From contig JABIWH010000006.1 of the NCBI GenBank assembly GCA_018701215.1, positions 1-64,000 of the forward strand: a DNA stretch of 64,000 nt, given 5' to 3'. This DNA comes from Rhodospirillaceae bacterium (GTDB lineage: Bacteria; Pseudomonadota; Alphaproteobacteria; GCA-2731375). Under the pieces are notes generated by a model. That model was not told the origin of the DNA and ran no database searches. It saw nothing but the letters and a program-made list of their open reading frames with translations. The stretch's first letter is position 1. The number at the start of each line of letters is the position of its first letter. Position numbers and translations under genes: made by a program. Below are positions 1-9,054 of the stretch, piece after piece.

Positions 1-50
1 CCACCCATTAATGGTACCCTGTGGGTGGCCGGGAAGGGGGAGCGGGTGGC
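1..50. repeat. Long palindromic repeat, copy 1 (left arm cut by window edge)
   Basis: Positions 1-7 are the end of the left arm, 8-21 a loop containing TTAATGGTACCCT, and 22-50 a 29-base right arm. The right arm differs at only two positions from the arm of the copy at 42645-42716, and the visible left arm carries the base change that restores pairing with one of those differences. It lies 30 bp beyond the stop codon of the first SDR gene and has no T-run. A dispersed intergenic palindrome is the simplest reading. Confidence 0.8.
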
Positions 51-79
51 TTGGCATTTCGATGAATATCGAAAACGGG

Positions 80-844
80 CTAATGATTCCACCACGGCCT
101 ATCGGAAAATGACCGCATGTCGATCTCATGCGTCCAGGTTGAGCGATGTTGTTGGGCAATGTGGAAATAGGTATCCGCAATTTTCTCCGGCAGCATCAGG
201 CCGTCATGGTCCATGCCGCGCGTTTCCCGTAGTTGCTGGAATTTCTCGGGGCCAAGCATTTTGCCCAAGGTATCGGGCGCATCCACCGCGCCATCGATAA
301 GAATATGGGCGATGTGAATACCTTTGGGGCCAAACTCGGCATTGAGGCTCTGACACAGCATGCGCCGCCCGCCCATGGCCGCCGCGTGCGAATGCTGGCC
401 TTTATTGCCGCGCATGGCCGCCGTCGCCGAGGTCACCAGGATCGTTCCCTTGCCGCGTTCCTCCATCAGGGGGCACACGGTCGAGGCGGCGCGGAACAAT
501 GCGAAGGTCGCCATGCGCCAGCCTATTTCGAATGCCTTGTAGGTAGTGTCAGCCAATGCCCGATCACCGATCTGGGCGCCCAAATTAAAGACAACGACCT
601 CTATGGGGCCGATATCGGCCTCGACCGCGGCCACCCGCTCTTCAATGCCGTCAGCCTCAACGGCATTAAGCAGAAAACCCGATGCGGAACCGCCTTCGCT
701 CTCGATGCTTTCAACCAGCGTGTTCAGGCCATCCTGGTCGGTGCGCCGACAGAGCGCGGCATGATAGCCTTCCTGGGCGAAGCGTTTTCCCACGGTGCCG
801 CCAATACCCGCACCGGCGCCAATGACGAGACAAACAGGTTTCAT
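80..844 (-). CDS. SDR-like protein lacking the usual Tyr/Lys pair
   Basis: 254-residue Rossmann-fold protein. The N-terminus has a cofactor motif GAGAGIG near residue 9 and the family phrase GPKGIHIAHILIDGA is near residue 180. Where most short-chain dehydrogenases have YxxxK this one reads HSHAAAMGG, so both catalytic Tyr and Lys are absent. Relatives of this branch often have F-x-x-x-K there. The ATG at 844 is chosen because it places the dinucleotide motif at the usual distance; an in-frame ATG at 862 is possible. Oxidoreductase activity is therefore uncertain and the substrate is unknown. It is read in the same direction as the desaturase upstream. Confidence 0.8.
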   Translation of the reverse strand: MKPVCLVIGAGAGIGGTVGKRFAQEGYHAALCRRTDQDGLNTLVESIESEGGSASGFLLNAVEADGIEERVAAVEADIGPIEVVVFNLGAQIGDRALADTTYKAFEIGWRMATFALFRAASTVCPLMEERGKGTILVTSATAAMRGNKGQHSHAAAMGGRRMLCQSLNAEFGPKGIHIAHILIDGAVDAPDTLGKMLGPEKFQQLRETRGMDHDGLMLPEKIADTYFHIAQQHRSTWTHEIDMRSFSDRPWWNH

Positions 845-907
845 GGTTCCATAATTCCTCATGGTTCAGATCACGCGTCTATCTTGCAGCAAATTTGCTG
901 AAATGCG

Positions 908-1972
908 CTAGCTTTTTGGAAACGGGACGAGTTGCCGGTGGCCTTCGTCCCACAGGCGCAGGCGGGCGCAGGCAAAGCTTTGCATCAGTGTCAGGCGTCT
1001 GACCGAGGCAAGTTCGGGGTAGTCGCGCAACACTTCGCGCAGGCGATAAAACGGGATGCGGCTGTTCAGGTGATGCACGTGATGCACACCGATACTGGCC
1101 GTGAGCCAAACCAGTACGCCGGGCAAATCATAGTGCGTGCTGCCATGGAGTGCCGCATCGGGCATGTCCCAGGCCTGCTCCTCCGCCCAATAGGTATCTT
1201 CGAACTGATGTTGGACGTAGAACAACCAAACGCCAATGGACGAAGCAAGCAAAAGGATCGGCAGCTGCACCAGCAGGAACGGCACGGCGCCAAGACTGTA
1301 GATCAGGACAGCGGCGAGCAGACCGATCATGATGTTGGTACCCATGGCGCTGCTCCAGGTGCGCCAATCGGCCCGGCGCAACAACAGGGGCACCCGGTTA
1401 CGTATCAGGAAGTGATAGACGGGCCCAATCCCAAACATGATCAGCGGATGGCGGTAAAGACGGTAGGCAAGACGGCGCAGGCGTGAGAGCTTTTGGTATT
1501 CACGGACCGTCAGCGTATCGATGTCACCGACCCCGCGCTTGTCCAAATTGCCCGTCGTCGCATGATGAATTGCATGACTGTGCCGCCAGACTTCATAGGG
1601 TGTTAACGTCAACACTCCCAACATCCGGCCAACCCAGTCGTTGAGGACGCGCCGGCGAAAGAATGCACCGTGACCGCTATCGTGCTGGATCAGAAAAAGC
1701 CGGACCAGAAACACCGCTGCCGGCACGCTGATAGCCAGGGTCAACCAGAAACTAATTGAAAGCGCCCACCACGCGGCCAGCCATAATCCGGCAAATGCCA
1801 CAAGCGTAATGCACAATTCCATCGTGCTGCGCAGATGATTGGGCTCACGATATTGCCCCAGAACCTGTAACCAGCTGCGCGACGAGGCATCTGTCGCCTC
1901 GGGAGTTTCCTGACATAACACTGGCAATCCCACCGTAAAAACGTTTGCCCGGGCACGCAGGGCCGACGACAT
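908..1972 (-). CDS. Membrane fatty acid desaturase
   Basis: 354-residue integral membrane di-iron desaturase. The three histidine boxes are HDSGH near residue 97, HSHAIHH near 131 and HHVHH near 300, separated by hydrophobic segments at about 55-95 and 205-255 that form the membrane hairpins. The family inserts a double bond into a lipid or acyl chain using O2 and an electron donor. The layout is that of the omega-6/FADS type rather than sterol hydroxylases. No reductase or ferredoxin gene is adjacent, so the electron donor is elsewhere. A long N-terminal soluble stretch of about 45 residues precedes the first membrane segment. Confidence 0.9.
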   Translation of the reverse strand: MSSALRARANVFTVGLPVLCQETPEATDASSRSWLQVLGQYREPNHLRSTMELCITLVAFAGLWLAAWWALSISFWLTLAISVPAAVFLVRLFLIQHDSGHGAFFRRRVLNDWVGRMLGVLTLTPYEVWRHSHAIHHATTGNLDKRGVGDIDTLTVREYQKLSRLRRLAYRLYRHPLIMFGIGPVYHFLIRNRVPLLLRRADWRTWSSAMGTNIMIGLLAAVLIYSLGAVPFLLVQLPILLLASSIGVWLFYVQHQFEDTYWAEEQAWDMPDAALHGSTHYDLPGVLVWLTASIGVHHVHHLNSRIPFYRLREVLRDYPELASVRRLTLMQSFACARLRLWDEGHRQLVPFPKS

Positions 1973-2158
1973 AATTGTTGTTCAGACGATAGGGGAAAAT
2001 CTGGGTGGGAACGCCGCGCGCTCCGTCAAAATCCGCCAACCAGCGCCAATGTATACAGCGCCTTGGTATGGCGACGGGCCGCGAAAAGCAAGCTTTTTCA
2101 CAATTGCATGGCAGCGACCCAAAGACAGTTCCCGGCGATCATAACGTCCCGGATCTAA

Positions 2159-2923
2159 TCAACCTTCCATCATACCCGCCACGGTATAACCGCCGTCGGC
2201 GAAATAGGTATGGCCGGTAACAAAGCTGCTTTCCTCGGCCGCCAGAAAGGCGGCAACAGCGGCGACTTCCTCCGGCTGGCCAAAGCGCGCCATGGGCATG
2301 CGGGCCATGACACTAGGCGGCGGCATTTCGCCCTGGGCGGCGCTGGTTTTGGTCGGGCCCGGTCCGACCGCATTGACCCGAATGTCATGCTCGGCCAGTT
2401 CGATGGCCATGCTCTGGGTCAAATTCATCAGACCCGCCTTGGAAGCACCATAAGCCGCCCGCCCCCGGCCACCAAAAAGGCCCGAGTTGGAAGCAACAAA
2501 GACAATTCGGCCGCCGCCGCCGCTCTGGGCGACCATCTGGCGGGCCGCCTCCTGCCCGCACATGAAGGCGCCCGATAAATTTAGACCCAGCACTTTGTGC
2601 CAAAAATCATCGGTCATCTCCAGAAACGGCATACGATCCATGATGCCCGCATTGCTGACGGCAATATCCAGCCGTCCCTTCAAGGCGACGGCCTCTTTGA
2701 CCAGTCGGGAAAGCGACTGCCGATCCGTCACGTCCACGGACCAGGCAACCGCCGCGCCACCCGCATCCCTGATCGCCGCCGCCGTCGCATCGGCGCCAGC
2801 CTCATCGATGTCAGCAGCCAGGACATGGGCGCCCTCGCTCGCCAACCGTACCGCAATGGCCCGCCCGATCCCCCGGCCCGCGCCAGTTACCATCGCCGAT
2901 TGCCCCGCCAGCCGTCCCGACAT
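2159..2923 (-). CDS. Short-chain dehydrogenase/reductase
   Basis: 254 residues, a canonical classical SDR. It has TGAGRGIG near residue 13, NAGI near 90, a catalytic Ser in VASNSG near 145 and YGASK near 159. The C-terminus ends with the common FADGGYTV phrase. Such proteins oxidise or reduce alcohol/ketone groups with NAD(P); the substrate cannot be read from sequence. It is divergent from the small membrane protein at 2992, with about 68 bp between the two starts that must hold both promoters. Confidence 0.9.
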   Translation of the reverse strand: MSGRLAGQSAMVTGAGRGIGRAIAVRLASEGAHVLAADIDEAGADATAAAIRDAGGAAVAWSVDVTDRQSLSRLVKEAVALKGRLDIAVSNAGIMDRMPFLEMTDDFWHKVLGLNLSGAFMCGQEAARQMVAQSGGGGRIVFVASNSGLFGGRGRAAYGASKAGLMNLTQSMAIELAEHDIRVNAVGPGPTKTSAAQGEMPPPSVMARMPMARFGQPEEVAAVAAFLAAEESSFVTGHTYFADGGYTVAGMMEG

Positions 2924-2991
2924 GCTGTTTCCTTCCCTGTGCCACTCGGAGTAAAGTCAATTTGTTCTAGCTGTCTTATAAAGGTCACACA

Positions 2992-3411
2992 ATGGCTCAA
3001 GCCACGTTTACACCCGTCTCATTCCTGCTCCGCTGGCTCATCGCCATGATTCTGGTTTTCGCCACTTTCAATCCGACGGCTTATTCCTTCTTTCGCTGGG
3101 TCGCACCCATGGATGGGGAGAGCCTGCCCCTGAAGGCCTTGGCCGGCATCGTGCTGTTGATTGTCTACGTAATCTACTTCAGGGCCACCTGGCGCTCTAT
3201 CGGGCCCATTGGCGTCACCCTGGCTGCGGCGCTGTTGGCGGCCATGGCCTGGGTCAGCATCGATTTAGGCCTGTTAAATATGGCCCAACCGACCATCATG
3301 ACCTGGGTGCTGCTGTTTGCCTTCGCCACCATCCTGGCGGTGGGCATTTCCTGGTCTCATATCCGCCGCAAGGTCAGTGGCCAGGCCGACATTGATGACG
3401 TCGATGAATAA
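2992..3411 (+). CDS. Small four-helix membrane protein, DUF6524-like
   Basis: 139 residues with four predicted membrane segments at about 8-30, 45-65, 72-92 and 100-122, a short charged tail (SHIRRKVSGQ) and an acidic end (DIDDVDE). Length, PTAYSFFRW near residue 27 and topology resemble the alphaproteobacterial family I know as DUF6524; this is from memory. No catalytic motif is visible and the function is unknown. It stands alone, divergent from an SDR and convergent with the gene ending at 3418. Confidence 0.75.
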   Translation: MAQATFTPVSFLLRWLIAMILVFATFNPTAYSFFRWVAPMDGESLPLKALAGIVLLIVYVIYFRATWRSIGPIGVTLAAALLAAMAWVSIDLGLLNMAQPTIMTWVLLFAFATILAVGISWSHIRRKVSGQADIDDVDE

Positions 3412-3417
3412 TCAGCC

Positions 3418-4278
3418 TTAAAGCCAATCCTTACCCTGACGAGCATAATCCCCATCCTTGATCAGCGTCCGCATCAGATCGCCGGACGCGGTGCCAGTGA
3501 TATCCTCGGGCTCGACGCCGTCGCGCAAGGCCTGCATGGTGTCGTGAATGGCCTGCACCGAGGCGGTGAAGGTATGATGGCCGCGCAGCAGGAAACGGAC
3601 ACCATGGCCGGCCAGCCAGGCCGGATCACGCATATCCTTGGCCCCGCCGCCCAACAGCAACGGCACCTCGATCTCGGCGGCAACGGCTTCCAATGCCTCA
3701 CGGGAGGGCACTCCGACCAGGAAAATCGCATCCACGCCGGCGCCAACATAGGCCTTGGCCCGGGCAATGGCATCCTCGATGGAGGTCATGGCGGCGGCTG
3801 AGGTACGCCCGGCGATGACCAGATCAGGATCCGAGCGGCCCTCGATGGCCGCGCGCATTTTACCGACGCCTTCCTCAATCGACAGCAACGAGGCCTTGCC
3901 GTCCTGGCCGAAAGGTTGCGGCAGATCCGTATCCTCGATGGCCAAGCCCGCCAGGCCGGCGAACTCCAATTCCTCCACCGTGCGCTTGACGTTAAGGGCA
4001 TTGCCATAGCCGTGATCAGCATCGGCAAACAGCGGCAGTTCCGAAGCCCGGCCCATGCGATGCGCCTGCTGGGCGAATTCGGTCTGGGTCAGCAGGATCA
4101 GATCGGGTGCCGCCAAGACCGCCAACGCGGCCAGGGAACCGGCATACATGCCCATTTCATAGCCGATGTTTTCCGCGATACGGGCCGAGATCGGGTCATA
4201 GACCGACGCCGGATAGACGCAGTGCTGGGCCGCCAGAATTTCGCGGAATTTCCGACGCCGGTTGCTCCAACGTGACAT
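3418..4278 (-). CDS. Isocitrate lyase/PEP mutase family protein, oxaloacetate decarboxylase-like
   Basis: 286-residue TIM-barrel enzyme. DADHGYGNALNV near residue 83 is the metal-binding segment and IEDTDLPQPFG near 115 replaces the KRCGH loop of isocitrate lyases. This matches the oxaloacetate decarboxylase branch (Pseudomonas PA4872 type) rather than methylisocitrate lyase PrpB. Expected reaction: Mg-dependent decarboxylation of oxaloacetate or a related 2-keto acid. The ATG at 4278 has GGAG nine bases upstream; the longer frame would begin at a TTG inside that ribosome site. It follows an SDR gene by 20 bp on the same strand, so the two are probably co-transcribed. Confidence 0.85.
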   Translation of the reverse strand: MSRWSNRRRKFREILAAQHCVYPASVYDPISARIAENIGYEMGMYAGSLAALAVLAAPDLILLTQTEFAQQAHRMGRASELPLFADADHGYGNALNVKRTVEELEFAGLAGLAIEDTDLPQPFGQDGKASLLSIEEGVGKMRAAIEGRSDPDLVIAGRTSAAAMTSIEDAIARAKAYVGAGVDAIFLVGVPSREALEAVAAEIEVPLLLGGGAKDMRDPAWLAGHGVRFLLRGHHTFTASVQAIHDTMQALRDGVEPEDITGTASGDLMRTLIKDGDYARQGKDWL

Positions 4279-4298
4279 CAAATAACTCTCCAATTTCT

Positions 4299-5063
4299 TT
4301 AGTAGGCTGAGATCCCGCCCTCGGCCGGGATCACGGCACCATTGATCATGCGCGATTCATCCGAGGCCAAGAACAGCGCGATATTGGCGATATCTTCCGG
4401 CTCGCCCACGCCGAAGGGGTAACTTTCAAAGACGCTGACCGTGCCGCCGCGCTCTGCCGAGGGCTTGCGTGCCACATAACGGGATTTAATACGGTCGGTC
4501 TTGATCAAACCCGGACAGATGACATTGGCACGGACGCCTTCGTCGGAATACGAGCCAGCCAGGCTGCGGGTTAAAGAGATCAAGCCGCCCTTGGCCGAGG
4601 AATAAACATGGGCCGGGTGATTGCCGCGCAATGCCACCACCGAGGAGACATTGACCACCGCCCCACCGCCGCTGGCGATGATATGGGGAATGCCGAACCG
4701 GCTACACAGGAACGGGCCTTTCAAATCCAACGGAATTGTCCGCTCCCAAACATCCATGTCCACATCCGTGACCTTGCTGTCTTCCAACACGGAACCGCCG
4801 GCACAGTTGAACAGAATATGCAGACCACCAAAATGCTCCACCGCCTGTTGCATCACGGCCTCGGCACTGGCCTCGTCGGTGACGTCCGTCTGCACGAAGA
4901 TCGCATTGTTGCCTGCCTCCAGCGCCGCCGCCGCGCCCAGTTCGGGGTTCAATTCAGCGACCACCACCTGGGCCCCTTCGCGGGTGAAAATCTTCGCCGC
5001 CGCCCGCGCAATGCCTGATCCCGCGCCGGTGATTACCGCGACCTTGCCATCCAATCTGCCCAT
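4299..5063 (-). CDS. Short-chain dehydrogenase/reductase
   Basis: 254-residue classical SDR with TGAGSGIA near residue 12, a catalytic Ser in VSSVVALRG near 141 and YSSAK near 155. The start has AGAGGAAAC upstream. It forms a probable operon with the flavoprotein reductase ending at 5106 and the oxaloacetate-decarboxylase-like gene starting at 4278, which suggests degradation of a shared but unidentified compound. Confidence 0.9.
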   Translation of the reverse strand: MGRLDGKVAVITGAGSGIARAAAKIFTREGAQVVVAELNPELGAAAALEAGNNAIFVQTDVTDEASAEAVMQQAVEHFGGLHILFNCAGGSVLEDSKVTDVDMDVWERTIPLDLKGPFLCSRFGIPHIIASGGGAVVNVSSVVALRGNHPAHVYSSAKGGLISLTRSLAGSYSDEGVRANVICPGLIKTDRIKSRYVARKPSAERGGTVSVFESYPFGVGEPEDIANIALFLASDESRMINGAVIPAEGGISAY

Positions 5064-5105
5064 TTTCGTTTCCTCTGTACGTTTCTGTTAAGCCAGCCTA
5101 ACACG

Positions 5106-7058
5106 CTACAGGGCCTTGCCAACAATATGCCCGCCATGGATCGCCGCCATCAGATTACGCGGCGACAGACAATCACCGATGCAATACACCAGGATATCGC
5201 CAAACGCACCGGCCAGTTCATCATTGGCCAGGCGCGGCGTGGCGAAGACAACCTCATCTATACCGGCCAAGACTTTATCGTCTTCGGTGAAGACATTTCG
5301 GCAAGTCACCGCGTCATCGCGATAGTCGATCAAGTCATGGGATGGCAGGATTTTCACCCCCGCCCGGTGCAAACGCCGGTGCACGCCGATGGCGCTGCAA
5401 TAGTTCACATTCTGGCCAATGCCAGGCCGTGGCGTAACCAGGATGACCGTCTCGAATTGCCGCGCCAACAGATCCGCCAGACCATAGGTGGTGGGGCCAT
5501 GGTCCTGATCGAACAATACGGCGGTACCGCCTCGCACCGTCTCGTCTCCGCCATGTTGGGCGATATAAGCCTGGCCATCCGTAACCGGAGCAGCCTGCTG
5601 TGATAAATTCATGGGGCGGCGCAGGCCGGCCCCGGCGGCAAGCACAATGGCGTCGGGTTCAAGAGCCAGAACATCCGCCGCCTTGGCGTTTTTTCCCAAT
5701 ACAATACGGACTTCATGCAGGTTGGCGAGACGCTTTTGATAGGCAATGATTTTCGCAATTTCAGAACGTCCCGGCAGTTGGCTATCCAGGCGCAACTTGC
5801 CGCCAACTTCCGCCGAAAGACCAAACAATGTGACCCGATGGCCCCGGGCCGCCGCGACCCAGGCTGCCTCCAGTCCAGCCGGCCCCGCACCCACGACCGC
5901 AATCGTTTTAGTTTCCGCGGATGGCGTCAACACCGCATCCGCCTCACCCGCCAGGCCCAGATAGGGATTGTGATGTTCGGCCAAGGGCTTGCCGGCATGA
6001 ATTTCGCCCCAGGCCCAGTTATCAAAGACCGTGGGACGGATATCGCCGCCATTCCCCGCCTCGGCCTTGCGGGCCCAGGCGGCATCGGCAATATGGGCCC
6101 GGGTCATGCCGACCAGATCGCCATAGCCTTCCGCAATGATCTTTTCGGCCAATTCCGGCTCGCCAATCCGTCCCAGTGCCATGACCGGGACGCCTCCCGC
6201 CGCCTGGCGCATGCGTTTTGGGATGTCCACGAAGTGACCGGGCTGAAAATACAGATCGGGCACATGATTTTCCAGGGACAGACTGAAATTCCCCTGGCCA
6301 TAGGCGAAATAGTCAAAGTCGCCAGTGGCGGCCAACCGCTCCGTCAGACGCGCCGCTTCCTCGACATCAATGCCGCCATCGACGCCTTCATCGCCGGGCA
6401 TTTTCAAACCGATGATAAAATCCGTGCCACAGCGCTGCCGGATGCCGGCGGCGATATCACGGGCGAAGCGGGTACGCCCTTCTCCCCCGCCGCCATAATC
6501 ATCGTCTCGGGTGTTTGACCACGGTGAAAGAAATTGCCCGATCAGATAGCCGTGCGCGCCGTGCAGCTCCACGCCGGCGAAACCGCAACGGTGCAGCCGC
6601 TCCGCCACCGCGACATAGGCGCCGGCGACGCGGGCGACATCATCACCCGACATCACATGCGGCACGGTCCAGCTCAAGGCATCGGGCTGCTCGGACACGC
6701 CCATGGGTGATTTGGTTGGATGCCACAGCTGCTGCCGGCCGGGATGCCACAACTGTCCCACCAACAAGGCGCCGGCGTCATGCACCGCCCCGGCCACCGT
6801 CGCGAAGCCTTCGTCATTGCGGTCATCAAAGCCGGTGACCACGGCGCCATGGGCGATGGCCTCTGGATCAACGGCAATAATTTCCGAGACGATCAGCCCG
6901 GCACCACCCTTGGCCCGCTCGATCAGGTAATTGCCCCAGCGTTCGGTAATCCGGTTGTTCTGGCCAAAATTCGTCAAGGTTGCTGGCACCGCAACCCGGT
7001 TGCGCACCTGCCGCCGGCCAATGCGCAAGGGCGAAAACAAAGCAGGATAAGCAGACAT
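5106..7058 (-). CDS. Old-yellow-enzyme/2,4-dienoyl-CoA reductase-like flavoprotein without Fe-S cysteines
   Basis: 650 residues in the FadH layout: an FMN TIM barrel (about 1-330) with HGAHGYLIGQFLSP near residue 175, then an FAD/NAD module with VVGAGPAGLEAAW near 385. In FadH and trimethylamine dehydrogenase a CxxCxxxC-x11-C [4Fe-4S] site joins the two. Here the matching stretch runs from IRPTVFDNWAWGEI to HHNPYLGLAG and contains no cysteine. Electron transfer between FAD and FMN, if it occurs, must be direct. The ATG at 7058 follows AAGGAATTC; the longer reading to 7091 lacks a site. Substrate unknown. Confidence 0.85.
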   Translation of the reverse strand: MSAYPALFSPLRIGRRQVRNRVAVPATLTNFGQNNRITERWGNYLIERAKGGAGLIVSEIIAVDPEAIAHGAVVTGFDDRNDEGFATVAGAVHDAGALLVGQLWHPGRQQLWHPTKSPMGVSEQPDALSWTVPHVMSGDDVARVAGAYVAVAERLHRCGFAGVELHGAHGYLIGQFLSPWSNTRDDDYGGGGEGRTRFARDIAAGIRQRCGTDFIIGLKMPGDEGVDGGIDVEEAARLTERLAATGDFDYFAYGQGNFSLSLENHVPDLYFQPGHFVDIPKRMRQAAGGVPVMALGRIGEPELAEKIIAEGYGDLVGMTRAHIADAAWARKAEAGNGGDIRPTVFDNWAWGEIHAGKPLAEHHNPYLGLAGEADAVLTPSAETKTIAVVGAGPAGLEAAWVAAARGHRVTLFGLSAEVGGKLRLDSQLPGRSEIAKIIAYQKRLANLHEVRIVLGKNAKAADVLALEPDAIVLAAGAGLRRPMNLSQQAAPVTDGQAYIAQHGGDETVRGGTAVLFDQDHGPTTYGLADLLARQFETVILVTPRPGIGQNVNYCSAIGVHRRLHRAGVKILPSHDLIDYRDDAVTCRNVFTEDDKVLAGIDEVVFATPRLANDELAGAFGDILVYCIGDCLSPRNLMAAIHGGHIVGKAL

Positions 7059-7145
7059 GAAATTGAATTCCTTCTCGATAGTGGTCGGCAATAGGCTAAT
7101 CTATCGCTGACACAGCGTCACCTTTATCGATACTTGGAGACCGCA

Positions 7146-8381
7146 ATGGCCTTTGATATGATCCTGCGCAACGCCCGCATCGCCGGGTCCGCGCCCGACA
7201 CACCGCTGATGGACATCGCCGTGCAGGGCGAAACCATTGCCGCCGTCGAGCCGAAGCTGGAGGCGGAGGGCAAGGAATGGGGCATGGGCGGCCGCCTTGT
7301 CTCGCCGGGACTGATCGAGACCCATATCCATTTGGATAAATCCCGTATCATGGACCGCTGCACCGCCGCGCCGGACCGCGGCACGGACCACATGGCCAGG
7401 GTTTCGGCGGTAAAGCCGGACTTCACCCAGGAAGACGTCTATGCCCGCGCCAAGGAGACGGTGGAACAATGTCTGGTCAATGGCGCCACGCACATGCGCA
7501 CCCATGTGGAGCTGGACCCCAATGGCGGACTGCGCGGCTTTGAAGCTTTGAAGCAACTGGCGGCGGATTATCGCTGGGCCATCGACATTGAACTCTGCGT
7601 CTTTGCCCAGGAAGGTCTGACCAACGTGCCCGAGACCGATGCCAATATGGTCACGGCATTAAAGAACGGCGCCACGGTCGTCGGTGGGGCGCCGGGCTAT
7701 GACCCTGACCATGGCGGCCAGATCCGCCGTATTTTCGAGCTGGCCCGGGAGTTCGACGTGGATGTGGATATCCACTTGGACGTTGGCCCGACCATCGATG
7801 ACATGGATATCCATCTGGTCTGTGATCTGACGGCGGAATTCGGCTGGGGCGGCCGGGTGGCGGTGGGGCACGGCACCAAGTATTCCTGCCTGCCCCCCGA
7901 TCAATTGCAGGACCTGGGCGCGCGGCTGGCCGATACTGGCGTCGCGGTCACCGTATTGCCGGCAACGGATCTGTTTGTCATGGGCCGGCATCAGGACCAC
8001 AGCGTCATACGCGGGGTGGCCGATGCCAACGCCCTGCTGGCCTGCGGCGTCAATTGTTCGCTATCAACCAACAACGTGCTGAACCCGTTCACGCCGTTCG
8101 GTGATTGTTCGTTGATCCGCATCGCCAATCTATACGCCAACGTGGCCCAACGTGGCGGCGAAGACGAGTTGGCGGACTGTTTCGAAATGCTGACCCACCG
8201 TTCCGCCCGCCTGTTGCGGCAAGATGACTATGGCATTGCGCCCGGAAAATCAGCCGATTTGGTGGTTTGGAACGCCCATAGCGGCGCCGAGGCCGTGGCC
8301 ACCATCGCCCGGCCCATGTATGGCTTCAAACGTGGACGGCAAACCTTTACCCAAACCCTGCCGGAACTGCACCGGCCATAG
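7146..8381 (+). CDS. Cytosine-deaminase-type amidohydrolase
   Basis: 411 residues. Metal-site motifs of the cytosine deaminase branch of amidohydrolases are present: HIHLDKS near residue 60, THVELDP near 122, DIHLDVGP near 210, GHGTK near 243 and STNNVLNPFTPFG near 310. The family hydrolyses C-N bonds in cyclic substrates such as cytosine, creatinine or triazines. The ATG at 7146 has GGAG eight bases upstream, while the TTG at 7134 lies within that site. Divergent from the flavoprotein reductase at 7058 and followed 12 bp later by a sulfotransferase-like gene. Confidence 0.85.
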   Translation: MAFDMILRNARIAGSAPDTPLMDIAVQGETIAAVEPKLEAEGKEWGMGGRLVSPGLIETHIHLDKSRIMDRCTAAPDRGTDHMARVSAVKPDFTQEDVYARAKETVEQCLVNGATHMRTHVELDPNGGLRGFEALKQLAADYRWAIDIELCVFAQEGLTNVPETDANMVTALKNGATVVGGAPGYDPDHGGQIRRIFELAREFDVDVDIHLDVGPTIDDMDIHLVCDLTAEFGWGGRVAVGHGTKYSCLPPDQLQDLGARLADTGVAVTVLPATDLFVMGRHQDHSVIRGVADANALLACGVNCSLSTNNVLNPFTPFGDCSLIRIANLYANVAQRGGEDELADCFEMLTHRSARLLRQDDYGIAPGKSADLVVWNAHSGAEAVATIARPMYGFKRGRQTFTQTLPELHRP

Positions 8382-8393
8382 AAAGACACATGC

Positions 8394-9047
8394 ATGACAA
8401 TCAAGGTAATCGGTGCCGGTTTCGGCCGCACAGGCACGTTGTCCACAAAGAGCGCGCTGGAGCACCTGGGCCTCGGCCCCTGCTATCACATGATGGAAGT
8501 GGTCAATCGGCCCGAGAACGCGGATGCCTGGTACGACGCCGCCCAAACCGACCCGGTTGGCGCCGAGGCGGATTGGGACGATATTCTGGATGGCTACAAT
8601 TCCTGTGTTGATTGGCCGGCCTGTCATTTCTGGCGGCCTCTGTCAGCGTATTATCCCGATGCCAAGGTGATCCTGACCCTGCGCGATGAAGATGCCTGGT
8701 GGAACAGCATTTCCAACACCATTTTTCGTGGCTTCCAAAGCACGGACGATGTCACCGACAAGGACCGTTTGCGCATGCGGCGGATGTCCCGCGACCTAAT
8801 TGTCGATAAGATTTTCGGCGACGATCTGACGAACAAGGAACACGCCCTGGCGATCTATCGGCGCAATATCGAGGAAGTTAAAGCCGGCTTGCCCGCCGAA
8901 CGCCTGCTGGTCTTCGACGTGGCCGAAGGCTGGGAACCCTTGTGCGCCTTCCTGGGCCTACCGGTGCCGGATATTCCCTTTCCCAGCACCAACAATACCA
9001 AAGAGTTCCAGGAACGGGCCGCCGCCCGCCAGGCCGCGAAGACCTAG
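8394..9047 (+). CDS. Sulfotransferase family protein
   Basis: 217 residues. The N-terminal GAGFGRTGTLSTKSAL near residue 7 is the PAPS 5'-phosphosulfate loop of the Sulfotransfer_4 type, and the segment DAKVILTLRDEDAWWNS near 95 is the 3'-phosphate region. It would move a sulfuryl group from PAPS to an unknown acceptor. It sits 12 bp behind the amidohydrolase and converges with an enoyl-CoA hydratase gene only 7 bp away. Confidence 0.85.
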   Translation: MTIKVIGAGFGRTGTLSTKSALEHLGLGPCYHMMEVVNRPENADAWYDAAQTDPVGAEADWDDILDGYNSCVDWPACHFWRPLSAYYPDAKVILTLRDEDAWWNSISNTIFRGFQSTDDVTDKDRLRMRRMSRDLIVDKIFGDDLTNKEHALAIYRRNIEEVKAGLPAERLLVFDVAEGWEPLCAFLGLPVPDIPFPSTNNTKEFQERAAARQAAKT

Positions 9048-9054
9048 CAGGCTG

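Noticed and set aside
57..74. Seven-base stem TTTCGAT/ATCGAAA after the first SDR
   Set aside because: Short, AT-rich, and lacking a T tract; too weak to call a terminator.
908..1486. Long open frames on the plus strand opposite the desaturase
   Set aside because: They mirror the minus-strand coding sequence and show no family motifs; the desaturase histidine boxes decide the strand.
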